From assembly GCA_965215845.1 (NCBI GenBank), contig CBDCEL010000004.1, positions 2,604,001 through 2,668,000 of the forward strand: DNA of 64,000 nt. The letters run 5' to 3'. Position 1 is the first letter of the stretch. The number at the start of each line of letters is the position of its first letter. The stretch comes from Aurantibacter_A sp965215845 (GTDB lineage: Bacteria; Bacteroidota; Bacteroidia; Flavobacteriales; Flavobacteriaceae). The position numbers were made by a program, and so were the translations under genes. Below, piece by piece: positions 27,875 to 36,208 of this stretch. The notes under the pieces were generated by a model. It did no database searches and had not been told where the DNA came from. It saw only the letters and a program-made list of their open reading frames with translations.

Positions 27875-29830
27875 ATGGGAGAAGAACTTTCCATGGATGA
27901 TGCATTTGTCCAAAGAATCACCGACATCATTGCAAGGAATTTGACCAATGAAAAGTTCGGTGTAAGCGAATTGGCCGAGGAGGCAGGGATGAGTAGATCT
28001 CAACTGCATAGAAAACTTCACTCACTTAACAAGAAATCTCCAAGCAGGTTCATAAGAGAATACAGGCTGGAAAAGGCAAAGGAGATGTTAGAGGCTAATA
28101 TAGCTACAGCCTCCGAAATTGCTTATAGAGTTGGCTTTAGTAGCCCCACTTACTTCAGTACTTCTTTTAAAGAGTACTATGGATACTCGCCAGGGGAAGT
28201 GAAGTATATGAAGGCTAATACTGTTAATGAGGAAGGTTCTCAGATTATGGATGAATATGAATCCACCAATCGGGAAAAACGTACAAAGAAAAAGCTAAGT
28301 CGAATTTTGTTTTTCCTGCCAATCGCGCTACTCATAGGGGTACTTGTTTATTATAGTTACTCTGCCGGTAACAAAAAGACGCCAAGCGCGAAAGAAGAAT
28401 CTGCTGTTTCGGATAGGTCGATCGCAGTGCTACCTTTAAAAAGCCTAAGTGACGACAAAGAAAATATATACTTTGCAGAAGGAGTGGCCGAGTCCATTCG
28501 TGATCACTTAAATAAAATTGGGCGACTCAAAGTAATCTCGCGTACCAGTATGTCAAGATATGCAGAAACCACCATGTCTGCCCCCGAAATTTCTAAAGAA
28601 TTGAATGTCACTTACCTACTCGAATCCAGTGTTCAGCAGTACGAGGATAAGGTCAGGATTGTTACCAAGCTGATCGATGCCAAAAAAGATGAGCAGCTCT
28701 GGTCGGACACCTATGATAGGGAATTGACCGGTATTTTTCAAATCCAATCCGAAATCGCAAAGCGCATTGCTACTGAGCTAAGTATTGTATTGTCTCCCCA
28801 AACAGTAGGTCAAATTGAGCGCATTCCGACAAATAGTATGGAAGCCTATAACGCTTATCAAAAAGGGCGTCATTTTTATAATTTCAGAACGCATGCGCAT
28901 TCTCATAAAGAAGGTGAAGCAAGTGTTCAATATTTTAGAAGTGCCATTAAAGAAGACCCTAACTTCTCTCAAGCTTATTCGGCCCTGGCAACTGCCCATC
29001 TCTTTGCTGGTAAAAACCTATATCTCATCGATTCCGTAGACTATGTTAAGAATTTAGCAATGAAGGCTTTGGAATTAGACCGCCAAAACGCTAAAGCCCA
29101 TACTGCTCTTGGGATGTTGGCAAGTTTTTACGAATGGGACTGGGAAACTGCCGAAAGGGAATATCAGGAAGCACTGAAGCTTAATCCCAATGACTCTGAA
29201 ACTTATGTATTTTATTCATTGTTTAAGTATCACGTTCAGGGAGAACTTGATGAGGCCCGAAAGTTAATGGATCAGGCCCTTGAATTGGATCCGTTGTCGT
29301 TAAACGCCTTGGTTAACAGTGCGATTTACTATTTTAATGAAGAAGTCTATGACAAGGTTTTCCAAGAGACTGCAAAACTCAAAGAGCTTAGAAGCAATAT
29401 TGTCTATGCCTTTTGGTTTAATTTCAGAGTATTGGATGCACAGGGCAAAAGCAAAGAGGCCCTTGAAGAATGGAAAGAATGTTACAGGTTGAATATTGAC
29501 GATGAAGATTTTGAGAGCCTCTCAATAGATGGTACCTCAAATGCTTATAATACAGGTGGCTACAATGGAATGATGAGATACAGCTTGGCAAAGAGCGTCG
29601 AATTTTTTGGAAGTCTAGACAATTTTGATGATTTCAGTTTGTATAACAATGCTCAGGTGTATGCTAGCATGGAAGAAAATGATAAGGCCTTAAACTATCT
29701 GGATGTCGCACATAAGAGACGATGCGATTTATTGTATCAAATTAAATATGATCCCAACTTTAAAACCCTTCGCGACGACCCCAGATTTTTGGCCATTTTA
29801 AACAAAATGAACCTGGGAGACTATAACTAG
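27875..29830 (+). CDS. Membrane-bound AraC-type regulator with TolB-like and TPR domains
   Basis: A 651-residue one-component regulator. An N-terminal AraC HTH domain (about 10-112: ELAEEAGMSRSQLHRKL, VGFSSPTYFSTSFKEYYGYSP) is followed by one membrane helix (about 142-163), a TolB/FlgO-like domain (about 181-310: SIAVLPLKSLSDDKENIYFA) and TPR repeats to the C-terminus (for example AMKALELDRQNAKAHTALG). The DNA-binding part would be cytoplasmic and the TolB-TPR part periplasmic, an inverted one-component layout common in Flavobacteriia. The gene is complete, in contrast to the broken kinase upstream. Target unknown; the small secreted protein gene downstream is a candidate, with a strong inverted repeat between them. 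Confidence 0.8.
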   Translation: MGEELSMDDAFVQRITDIIARNLTNEKFGVSELAEEAGMSRSQLHRKLHSLNKKSPSRFIREYRLEKAKEMLEANIATASEIAYRVGFSSPTYFSTSFKEYYGYSPGEVKYMKANTVNEEGSQIMDEYESTNREKRTKKKLSRILFFLPIALLIGVLVYYSYSAGNKKTPSAKEESAVSDRSIAVLPLKSLSDDKENIYFAEGVAESIRDHLNKIGRLKVISRTSMSRYAETTMSAPEISKELNVTYLLESSVQQYEDKVRIVTKLIDAKKDEQLWSDTYDRELTGIFQIQSEIAKRIATELSIVLSPQTVGQIERIPTNSMEAYNAYQKGRHFYNFRTHAHSHKEGEASVQYFRSAIKEDPNFSQAYSALATAHLFAGKNLYLIDSVDYVKNLAMKALELDRQNAKAHTALGMLASFYEWDWETAEREYQEALKLNPNDSETYVFYSLFKYHVQGELDEARKLMDQALELDPLSLNALVNSAIYYFNEEVYDKVFQETAKLKELRSNIVYAFWFNFRVLDAQGKSKEALEEWKECYRLNIDDEDFESLSIDGTSNAYNTGGYNGMMRYSLAKSVEFFGSLDNFDDFSLYNNAQVYASMEENDKALNYLDVAHKRRCDLLYQIKYDPNFKTLRDDPRFLAILNKMNLGDYN

Positions 29831-29899
29831 CTTTACTTATCTTCTTCTTCTACAAGCTCTTAAATGACCTCATACTAGCAATATATCCTTCAAATTCTA

Positions 29900-29924
29900 C
29901 ATAATTGAAAGGGTTTCAATTATG
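29900..29924. promoter_or_regulatory. Perfect 11-bp inverted repeat, possible operator
   Basis: CATAATTGAAA at 29900-29910 and its exact reverse complement at 29914-29924 are separated by GGG. There is no T run after it, which argues against a terminator. It lies 70 bases after the AraC-TPR regulator and 117 bases before the next gene. Confidence 0.5.
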
Positions 29925-30040
29925 TTCGGAAGCATTTCAAATAAACTTTGAGCTATTCGCGACATAGCCGTTAAGTGCAACCTGCCTTTCTATTTAATCT
30001 TTACCAAAAATTAATTACTAATCTTTTAAAATAGAAAGTC

Positions 30041-30568
30041 ATGAAAAAAGTAAGCATCTTATTAGTAGCACTTGCCGTTGGCATTACAGCATTCGGGCAA
30101 AAAGAAATTAAACTAGATTATGTTGAAGTAACTGGAACAAAAAACAAGCCTATCAACATTACCTATTTAAGTGAAACACAAGGGGGAATCCTTTCCGAGC
30201 GTGTTAAAGACATGCAACACAAAGTAGCCAGCTTCAACTTAAAGCGATCTGCCCTTTATAAGGAACGCACTTCGATTTACAATGTTGATTTTGTCGGGGA
30301 TAAAAGTCTCATCATCGCCAAATTTGCCCGAAATGGTAAACTTATTGAAACAAATGAGCGGTTCAAAAATGTGATCTTTCCCGTGGCCGTCAGAAATGCA
30401 ATTTTTAAAAACAACCAAGGTTGGCAAGTGGTAAAAAATCTGTATTTGGTGGAATATAGTGACAAGAACCTTCCTAGTAGAAAATATAAAGTGTGGCTGG
30501 AAAAAGAGGGTAAAATAAGGAAGGTAATGATGGACGCTTCCGGGGATTTTCTTACCTGGGTTGATTAG
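30041..30568 (+). CDS. Small secreted protein, PepSY-like
   Basis: A 175-residue exported protein (signal MKKVSILLVALAVGITAFG, cleavage near GQ). The mature part resembles the PepSY-like fold seen in many secreted Bacteroidota proteins: IIAKFARNGKLIETNERF, then FPVAVRNAIFKNNQGWQV, LVEYSDKNLPSRKYKVWLEKEGKIRKVMMD written here only in part. No catalytic residues are visible. The function of these proteins is not established. It follows the membrane AraC-TPR regulator. Confidence 0.6.
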   Translation: MKKVSILLVALAVGITAFGQKEIKLDYVEVTGTKNKPINITYLSETQGGILSERVKDMQHKVASFNLKRSALYKERTSIYNVDFVGDKSLIIAKFARNGKLIETNERFKNVIFPVAVRNAIFKNNQGWQVVKNLYLVEYSDKNLPSRKYKVWLEKEGKIRKVMMDASGDFLTWVD

Positions 30569-30687
30569 ATAGGCCGCAACCAGCCCAATGACAGAGAGAT
30601 TTGTACATTTACCTACCCATTTTGAATAGTACCCTAATTGAGTTTTTTCGCGTAATCTTAATTCAATCGAGGGTATGGGGTAAGGCG

Positions 30688-31615
30688 ATGATAACAATAC
30701 ATATAAATACGGAACGTATAAAAACCGAAGCCAAACGCCTCGGTTTTTTTGTCATGTGGTATTTCAAAAGCCGAATTTCTGGAAGAGGAAGCCCCTCGAT
30801 TGGAAACTTGGCTGAACCAAAACAGGCATGGTGAAATGGGCTATATGGAAAACCATTTCGACAAACGTTTGGATCCCACGAAACTCGTCGATGGAGCTAA
30901 ATCGGTAATCTCTTTATTACTTAATTATTACCCCCATGTAAAGCAACCAAAAGATACACATCAAGTGTCAAAATACGCCTATGGGCAAGATTACCATTAT
31001 GTCATCAAATCCAAGCTAAGACAGCTGAATGAATTTATTTCCAATGCAATCGGGGAGGTGAATGGCCGTGCCTTTGTCGATTCCGCCCCGGTGTTGGATA
31101 AAGCATGGGCCGCTAAAAGCGGACTCGGCTGGATCGGTAAGCATAGCAATCTTCTGACCAAGGAAGTTGGGTCGTTCTACTTTATCGCCGAATTGATCGT
31201 AGACCTCGAGCTAGAATACGATACTCCTGTTACCGACCATTGTGGCACCTGCACAGCCTGTATCGATGCCTGCCCTACGGAGGCAATTGTCGAACCTTAT
31301 GTAGTTGATGGCAGCAAGTGCATTTCCTATTTTACCATCGAGCTAAAAAACGAAATTCCGACATCGGTCAAGGGCAAATTTGATGATTGGATTTTTGGCT
31401 GCGACATATGCCAAGATGTTTGTCCATGGAACCGGTTCTCAAAACCCCATCGAGAACCCTTGTTTAATCCGCATCCCGAATTGTTGTCGATGACCAAAAA
31501 AGACTGGGAAGAGATTACCGAAGATGTTTTCAAAAAAGTGTTTCAAAAATCAGCAGTAAAGCGAACCAAATTCTCAGGACTAAAAAGGAACATCGAATTC
31601 CTAAAAGGGAATTAA
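30688..31615 (+). CDS. queG: Epoxyqueuosine reductase QueG, one frameshift in this sequence
   Basis: Cobalamin- and iron-sulfur-dependent enzyme of the last step of queuosine synthesis in tRNA; cytosolic. From ATG 30688 the frame reads MITIHINTERIKTEAKRLGF, then breaks at T7 (30744-30750). Deleting one T restores GFLSCGISKAEFLEEEAPRL and the rest of the protein: the catalytic-region SAPVLDKAWAAKSGLGWIGK and two cluster sequences, CGTCTACIDACP and CDICQDVCPW. The corrected length is about 308 residues, normal for QueG. The T7 run also follows a hairpin formed by the same coding bases, so RNA-polymerase slippage could partly restore the frame. A sequencing error is the simplest explanation. Confidence 0.88.
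30721..30750 (+). repeat. queG 5' segment, repeat copy C, terminator-like
   Basis: The functional copy of the three-member repeat (others at 23264-23294 and 27751-27779). It forms an 11-bp stem with one mismatch and a T7 run inside the queG coding region, which could cause pausing, premature termination or slippage. Confidence 0.5.
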
Positions 31616-31633
31616 GATATAGAACTCGTCTCT

Positions 31634-31690
31634 CCGTCTGCAGAGGGTTTTGGGGGGAGGGCTATCCGCCAAAAATGCAGGCTTAAAATG
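31634..31690. repeat. Short degenerate intergenic repeat, copy 2
   Basis: CCGTCTGCAGA at 31634-31644 and GCAGGCTTAAAAT at 31677-31689, separated by a G-rich stretch (TTTTGGGGGGAGGG). It shares both words with 21320-21350. It lies in the gap between queG and the sugar operon. Confidence 0.3.
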
Positions 31691-31718
31691 GAATATTGAG
31701 TTTTTGAGGTAAGCCAAT

Positions 31719-31737
31719 GGAACTCCAACGTTTTCGT
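31719..31737. promoter_or_regulatory. Repeated 19-base motif, candidate operator 1 of the sugar operon
   Basis: GGAACTCCAACGTTTTCGT, 87 bases before the sucrose-phosphorylase start. It matches 18 of 19 bases with 33292-33310, which lies before the first transporter gene. The central AACGTT is reminiscent of LacI-family operators. No LacI-type gene is present in the window. Confidence 0.5.
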
Positions 31738-31772
31738 GTTTGTTTTCTGATTTTTTGTTCCAAAAATTACGA

Positions 31773-31802
31773 GATGAATACTATTTAAAGAGTATATTCA
31801 TC
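31773..31802. promoter_or_regulatory. Imperfect inverted repeat in the sugar-operon leader
   Basis: GATGAATACT (31773-31782) and AGTATATTCATC (31791-31802) pair with a 2-base bulge. It is 21 bases before the start codon and could be an operator or a leader hairpin. Confidence 0.35.
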
Positions 31803-31823
31803 ACTGTTTTTTAAAAAAAATGC

Positions 31824-33281
31824 ATGCAGAACAAGGTTCAACTGATTACCTATATCGATAGGCTGGGTTGCGATAATATCGATGGGTTCACTATGTTGCT
31901 CAAGAATGAATTCAATGGGCTTTTCGGGGGTGTTCACATACTTCCCTTTTTCTACCCCATCGATGGTGCCGACGCAGGTTTTGATCCCATAGACCATAAC
32001 ACTGTTGACCCTAGATTAGGTAATTGGAACGATGTCAAGGAGTTGGGCAAGGAAATTGATGTCATGTCGGATCTTATCGTCAACCATATTTCCGCAAAAT
32101 CAGACCAGTTCAAGGATTATCTGCAAAATGGTGAAGCATCTGAGTTTGCCGATTTGATGTTGACCCGTGATAAGGTTTTCCCTGAGGGCGCCTCAGAAGG
32201 GGATATCGCAAAAATATATCGGCCGAGACCAGGGCTACCCTTTACCGAATTCAGAATTGGGAACGGAGACCACCGAACACTTTGGACTACTTTCACAGCT
32301 AACCAAATCGATATTGATGTGAACTCCAAGATGGGAGCGATTTATTTGGAGGGTATTTTAGATACTTTTCAGTCCGCTGGAATTTCAATGATCCGTTTGG
32401 ATGCCGCCGGATATGCCATTAAGAAAGCGGGTACCTCTTGCTTTATGATAGAAGAAACTTTTGATTTCATCGGAGCCTTGACCCAAAAGGCGAAATCACG
32501 GGGAATTGAGGTTTTGGTGGAGATACACTCTTTCCATAAGACCCAAATACAAATAGCACAACGTGTCGATTACGTCTACGATTTTGCGTTACCTGTTTTG
32601 GTGCTTGATTGTCTTTTCAATAAAAATGCCACCAACCTAAAAAACTGGCTACAAATTTCCCCAAGAAATGTCATAACGGTTTTGGATACCCATGACGGTA
32701 TTGGAATTGTCGATGTTGCTTCTGAAGGTACGAGTGCCGGCCTGATACCCGATCAAGTACTAGATGATATCGTAGAGAAAATACACGAAAACAGTAATGG
32801 AACCAGTTTAAAGGCGACTGGCTCCGCTGCCAGCAATTTGGATCTCTATCAGGTCAATTGCACCTATTTTGACGCCCTTGGCAAAGATGAAAACTACTAT
32901 TTGATTGCCAGGGCCATCCAGTTCTTTGTGCCAGGGGTTCCACAAGTATACTATGTCGGGTTATTGGCCGGCGAAAATGATATGGATTTGTTGGCGGAGA
33001 CGAATGTGGGTAGGGATATCAATCGCCACTATTATAGTGGAAAAGAGATTTTGGATGTTATTGAAACACCATTGTTTTCAAAATTGAAGGCACTGATGCT
33101 ATTCAGAAATTCACATCGTGCCTTTAATGGAATTTTTGATTTGCACGATACCGACGGACATGTATTGCGGATTAAATGGGTCAATGAAAGTACTTGGGCC
33201 GAACTTTTTGTTGACCTTGAGACAATGGAGCTAAGAATTACTTTTTCCGAATTTGATGGAAGCACCTCCTCATTATTTTGA
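31824..33281 (+). CDS. Sucrose phosphorylase-type GH13 enzyme
   Basis: A 485-residue cytosolic GH13 subfamily-18 enzyme that would split sucrose (or a related glucoside) with phosphate to alpha-glucose 1-phosphate. The sequence is very close in pattern to bifidobacterial sucrose phosphorylase: NKVQLITYIDRLG at the start, HILPFFYPIDGADAGFDPID, RPRPGLPF. Catalytic residues are present: nucleophile Asp193 (RLDAAGY), acid/base Glu233 (LVEIHS) and Asp291 (LDTHDGIG). No signal peptide. The same subfamily includes glucosylglycerol and glucosylglycerate phosphorylases, so the acceptor is not certain. First gene of a four-gene sugar operon. ATG 31824 matches the family start. Confidence 0.9.
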   Translation: MQNKVQLITYIDRLGCDNIDGFTMLLKNEFNGLFGGVHILPFFYPIDGADAGFDPIDHNTVDPRLGNWNDVKELGKEIDVMSDLIVNHISAKSDQFKDYLQNGEASEFADLMLTRDKVFPEGASEGDIAKIYRPRPGLPFTEFRIGNGDHRTLWTTFTANQIDIDVNSKMGAIYLEGILDTFQSAGISMIRLDAAGYAIKKAGTSCFMIEETFDFIGALTQKAKSRGIEVLVEIHSFHKTQIQIAQRVDYVYDFALPVLVLDCLFNKNATNLKNWLQISPRNVITVLDTHDGIGIVDVASEGTSAGLIPDQVLDDIVEKIHENSNGTSLKATGSAASNLDLYQVNCTYFDALGKDENYYLIARAIQFFVPGVPQVYYVGLLAGENDMDLLAETNVGRDINRHYYSGKEILDVIETPLFSKLKALMLFRNSHRAFNGIFDLHDTDGHVLRIKWVNESTWAELFVDLETMELRITFSEFDGSTSSLF

Positions 33282-33291
33282 TCACTATAGC

Positions 33292-33310
33292 GGAACTCTA
33301 ACGTTTTCGT
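33292..33310. promoter_or_regulatory. Repeated 19-base motif, candidate operator 2 of the sugar operon
   Basis: GGAACTCTAACGTTTTCGT, 11 bases after the phosphorylase stop and 98 bases before the transporter start. It differs from the copy at 31719-31737 at one base and is at a similar distance from the next start codon, which suggests a second regulated promoter. Confidence 0.5.
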
Positions 33311-33407
33311 TTTAAAATACCATTTTAATTGGGAAGAGTTTAGGCCAACAAGCCCCTAAAAGTGCTATATTGTTAGGTGGAATTTTGACAACCAAACTAT
33401 CCTTTTT

Positions 33408-34952
33408 ATGAATGTAATTAAGAAACCCAAATTAAGTTTTTGGCAGATTTGGAATATGAACGTTGGATTTTTAGGAATCCAATATAGTTTCGGTTTGCAG
33501 CAATTGCCTGTCAATTCAGTGTTTGTTTTTTTAGGAGCAGAAGAACATTCTCTTCCAATTCTTAACATTGCAGGCCCTATTACTGGACTAGTAATACAAC
33601 CTATAATTGGAGCCATTTCAGATAAAACATGGTCGCCAAAATGGGGGCGGCGCAAGCCGTTCTTTTTGATAGGGGCCATTTTGGCAAGTTTGTGTCTTTT
33701 TCTTTTTCCGTACAGCCCTGAATTGTGGGTTGCCGTGACATTTCTTTGGATTTTAGACATAGGAAATAATACCGCCATGGAACCCTACCGAGCATTTGTG
33801 GGTGATAAACTGCCTGATAGTCAATTGAATTTTGGTTATCAAATGCAAAGCCTGTTTGTAGGGACCGGAATTTTGCTGGCAATGGGATCAATTTCCCTTT
33901 TGCAATTCATGGTTGGCGGCGATGAAGTAGATGGTAAAATACCTCTGTGGGTTTATATCATTTTCTTTTTTGGCTCATTCTTGTCCTTGGCAACTGTACT
34001 GTGGACAATTTTTAAAACACCAGAAATACCACCTTCAGAAGAGGAGTTAATTGAAATTGAGAAATATAATAAGGACAAACCCTCTCCCTTGATTCAGATT
34101 ATTAGTGTTGTTGTAATTATTTTTTCACTTCCAGTTACACTAGGATTGCTTCTGGGCTATTTATATCCGCCAATTATGTCTGATATAAATATTTTCGTTG
34201 TAATAATCCTGTTATTTGCTTCGGCTTGGATTTTTTATCTTTTTAAATTGATAAAAAATAATAAGAACCATTCTGGCATCAAAAAATTGGGTGATACGCT
34301 ATCTCCATTTGTCGAAGTTGCCGAGGCATTCGGAGATATGCCAAAATTCATGTGGAAATTATCGGCGGTATATTTTTTTCAATGGTACGCCTTGTTTATT
34401 TACTGGCAGTTTATAATGCCTTTGTTCAAAGCTACTATGGCAATGGATACCTCAGAGGCTACGGCTCAAGCTGCGAATATGAGCCTAACATACAATGCCG
34501 TAACTATGGTAGTTGCACTTATTTTAGTTCCTTTTGCCGCAAAATTTGGAGGTAAGAAAGTTTATGCATTTGGCATTTTCGGCACAGGTCTAGCAGTTCT
34601 TTTAATTCCATTTATATCAAATCCTTACTTGGTTTTGCTTCCTATGATTCTGTTTGGAATAGGATGGGCCGCGATGATGGGTATTCCCTATAGTATGGTC
34701 TCAAAAATTGTTCCGCAAGAAAGAAGGGGAGTTTATATGGGAATCTTGAACATGATGATCGTGATACCAATGTTCTTGGAAACGATTTCGTTCGGACCAA
34801 TTTACAAGTACGTATTAGGGGATAATGCCGTGAATGCCATGCTCTTTGCCGGTGTGTTCTTTGTCATCGCGGCCATGCTTGCGCTGCGCTTGAATACCTC
34901 CAAAGAAATTGATCGGGGTGGAATTGCGGCAGGCGGTGGTGGTGGACACTAA
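33408..34952 (+). CDS. MFS disaccharide transporter (sucrose-transporter type)
   Basis: A 514-residue, 12-helix major facilitator. The motif SDKTWSPKWGRRKPFF between helices 2 and 3 is of the type seen in plant sucrose and SLC45-like proton symporters (RWGRRRPF). The gene lies directly after a sucrose-phosphorylase-type enzyme, so uptake of intact sucrose is inferred. A large cytoplasmic loop is between helices 6 and 7, and the C-terminus is Gly-rich (AAGGGGGH). Its bases look more AT-rich than the flanking housekeeping genes, as expected of acquired DNA. No SusC/SusD pair accompanies it. Confidence 0.85.
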   Translation: MNVIKKPKLSFWQIWNMNVGFLGIQYSFGLQQLPVNSVFVFLGAEEHSLPILNIAGPITGLVIQPIIGAISDKTWSPKWGRRKPFFLIGAILASLCLFLFPYSPELWVAVTFLWILDIGNNTAMEPYRAFVGDKLPDSQLNFGYQMQSLFVGTGILLAMGSISLLQFMVGGDEVDGKIPLWVYIIFFFGSFLSLATVLWTIFKTPEIPPSEEELIEIEKYNKDKPSPLIQIISVVVIIFSLPVTLGLLLGYLYPPIMSDINIFVVIILLFASAWIFYLFKLIKNNKNHSGIKKLGDTLSPFVEVAEAFGDMPKFMWKLSAVYFFQWYALFIYWQFIMPLFKATMAMDTSEATAQAANMSLTYNAVTMVVALILVPFAAKFGGKKVYAFGIFGTGLAVLLIPFISNPYLVLLPMILFGIGWAAMMGIPYSMVSKIVPQERRGVYMGILNMMIVIPMFLETISFGPIYKYVLGDNAVNAMLFAGVFFVIAAMLALRLNTSKEIDRGGIAAGGGGGH

Positions 34953-34972
34953 GACCGACCAAAACTATAGTT

Positions 34973-36208
34973 ATGAAGAACGCTGGAATCAAAATTTCCA
35001 TTTTTATTAATTATTTCGTTTTTGCCATCCTATTGAACAGTGTTGGCATAGTAATCGAAAGATCTATAGAGGTATACGGGGCTACCGAGTCTCAAGCCTC
35101 GGTTTTAGAGGCATTCAAAGATTTGCCGATAGCCATCATCTCTTTTGTGATTGCATCGTTTCTGCCGCGCTTTGGGTATAAAAAAGCGATGCTTACAGCC
35201 CTTGCGATCGTATTTCTTGGCTGTTTACAAATGATTTTTGGAAACTCTTTCTTTTATACCAAAATATTGTTTCTGACAATAGGAGTCAGCTTTGCGTTGA
35301 TTAAATTATCGGTCTATTCGCTTATTGGAATTTTGACCGACTCAAAGAAAGAACATGCGGCCATGATGAGTTCCATTGAGGGGTTCTTTATGGTTGGAAT
35401 AGCACTCGCTTATTTTTTGTTTCCTGCGTTCTATTCGGATTCCGATGAAAATTCATGGTTAAATGTATACTATCTGTTGTGCGGCCTCATTTTAATTTCT
35501 TTTGTCTTTTTGCTCTTTTCAAAAGTTGAATATGAAGTCGAGGTTATTGGTTCCAGTTTAAAGGAAGATCTAATGGAGTCTTTGAAATTGATGGTTGTAC
35601 CCCTGGTCTTGGTGTTTATTGTTTCCGCCTTTTTATTCGTAATGATCGAACAAGGTATTATGACCTGGTTGCCAACGTTCAATAAAAAAATATTCAATTT
35701 CAATTCGGTGCTCAGCGTTCAGATGGCAAGCATATTGGCACTTACTTTGGCCTTGGGCAGGTTTGTCGCGGGGTTTTTGACCAAATATATCAATTGGGTG
35801 GTTTTGGTCATTGTTTGTGTCATCTTCTCAGGCGGAATACTTTTATATATTTTACCTCAGCTGCAGGGCGATGGTAAAATGGTAACGGAGATAACAAGTT
35901 TGTCGCAGGTTCCATTTCTCGGATATATATTGCCGCTTATAGGTCTTTTTATCGCTCCGATCTATCCCCTGTTGAATTCGACGGTGCTCAGTTCTTTGCC
36001 AAAAAGTTTACACTCTCCCATGTCTGGGTTGATTATTATATTTTCGGCTCTCGGCGGCACTTTGGGGTCGAGAATTGTTGGTGAGCTGTTCGAAAGTATT
36101 GGGGGTGCGAATGCATTTTACTTTCTTCTGATTCCGATGGTATTGCTCATTATCTTCGTTTTATTGATAGATAAAATGTCTAAGAAACAAATGGAAACCG
36201 GCCAATGA
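34973..36208 (+). CDS. MFS transporter, probably sugar
   Basis: A 411-residue major facilitator with about 12 helices (NYFVFAILLNSVGIVIE at the start; SALGGTLGSRIVGELFE late in the protein). It differs from the neighbouring sucrose-type transporter and looks closer to FucP-like permeases. It follows that gene by 20 bases and its stop overlaps the trehalase start by 4 bases (ATGA), so it is translationally coupled with trehalase. Uptake of trehalose or another disaccharide is inferred from this coupling; the substrate is not shown by sequence. Confidence 0.8.
   Translation: MKNAGIKISIFINYFVFAILLNSVGIVIERSIEVYGATESQASVLEAFKDLPIAIISFVIASFLPRFGYKKAMLTALAIVFLGCLQMIFGNSFFYTKILFLTIGVSFALIKLSVYSLIGILTDSKKEHAAMMSSIEGFFMVGIALAYFLFPAFYSDSDENSWLNVYYLLCGLILISFVFLLFSKVEYEVEVIGSSLKEDLMESLKLMVVPLVLVFIVSAFLFVMIEQGIMTWLPTFNKKIFNFNSVLSVQMASILALTLALGRFVAGFLTKYINWVVLVIVCVIFSGGILLYILPQLQGDGKMVTEITSLSQVPFLGYILPLIGLFIAPIYPLLNSTVLSSLPKSLHSPMSGLIIIFSALGGTLGSRIVGELFESIGGANAFYFLLIPMVLLIIFVLLIDKMSKKQMETGQ

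Noticed and set aside
31824..33281. Plain alpha-amylase
   Set aside because: The start, the DGADAGFDPIDH region and catalytic positions follow sucrose phosphorylase, and there is no signal peptide.
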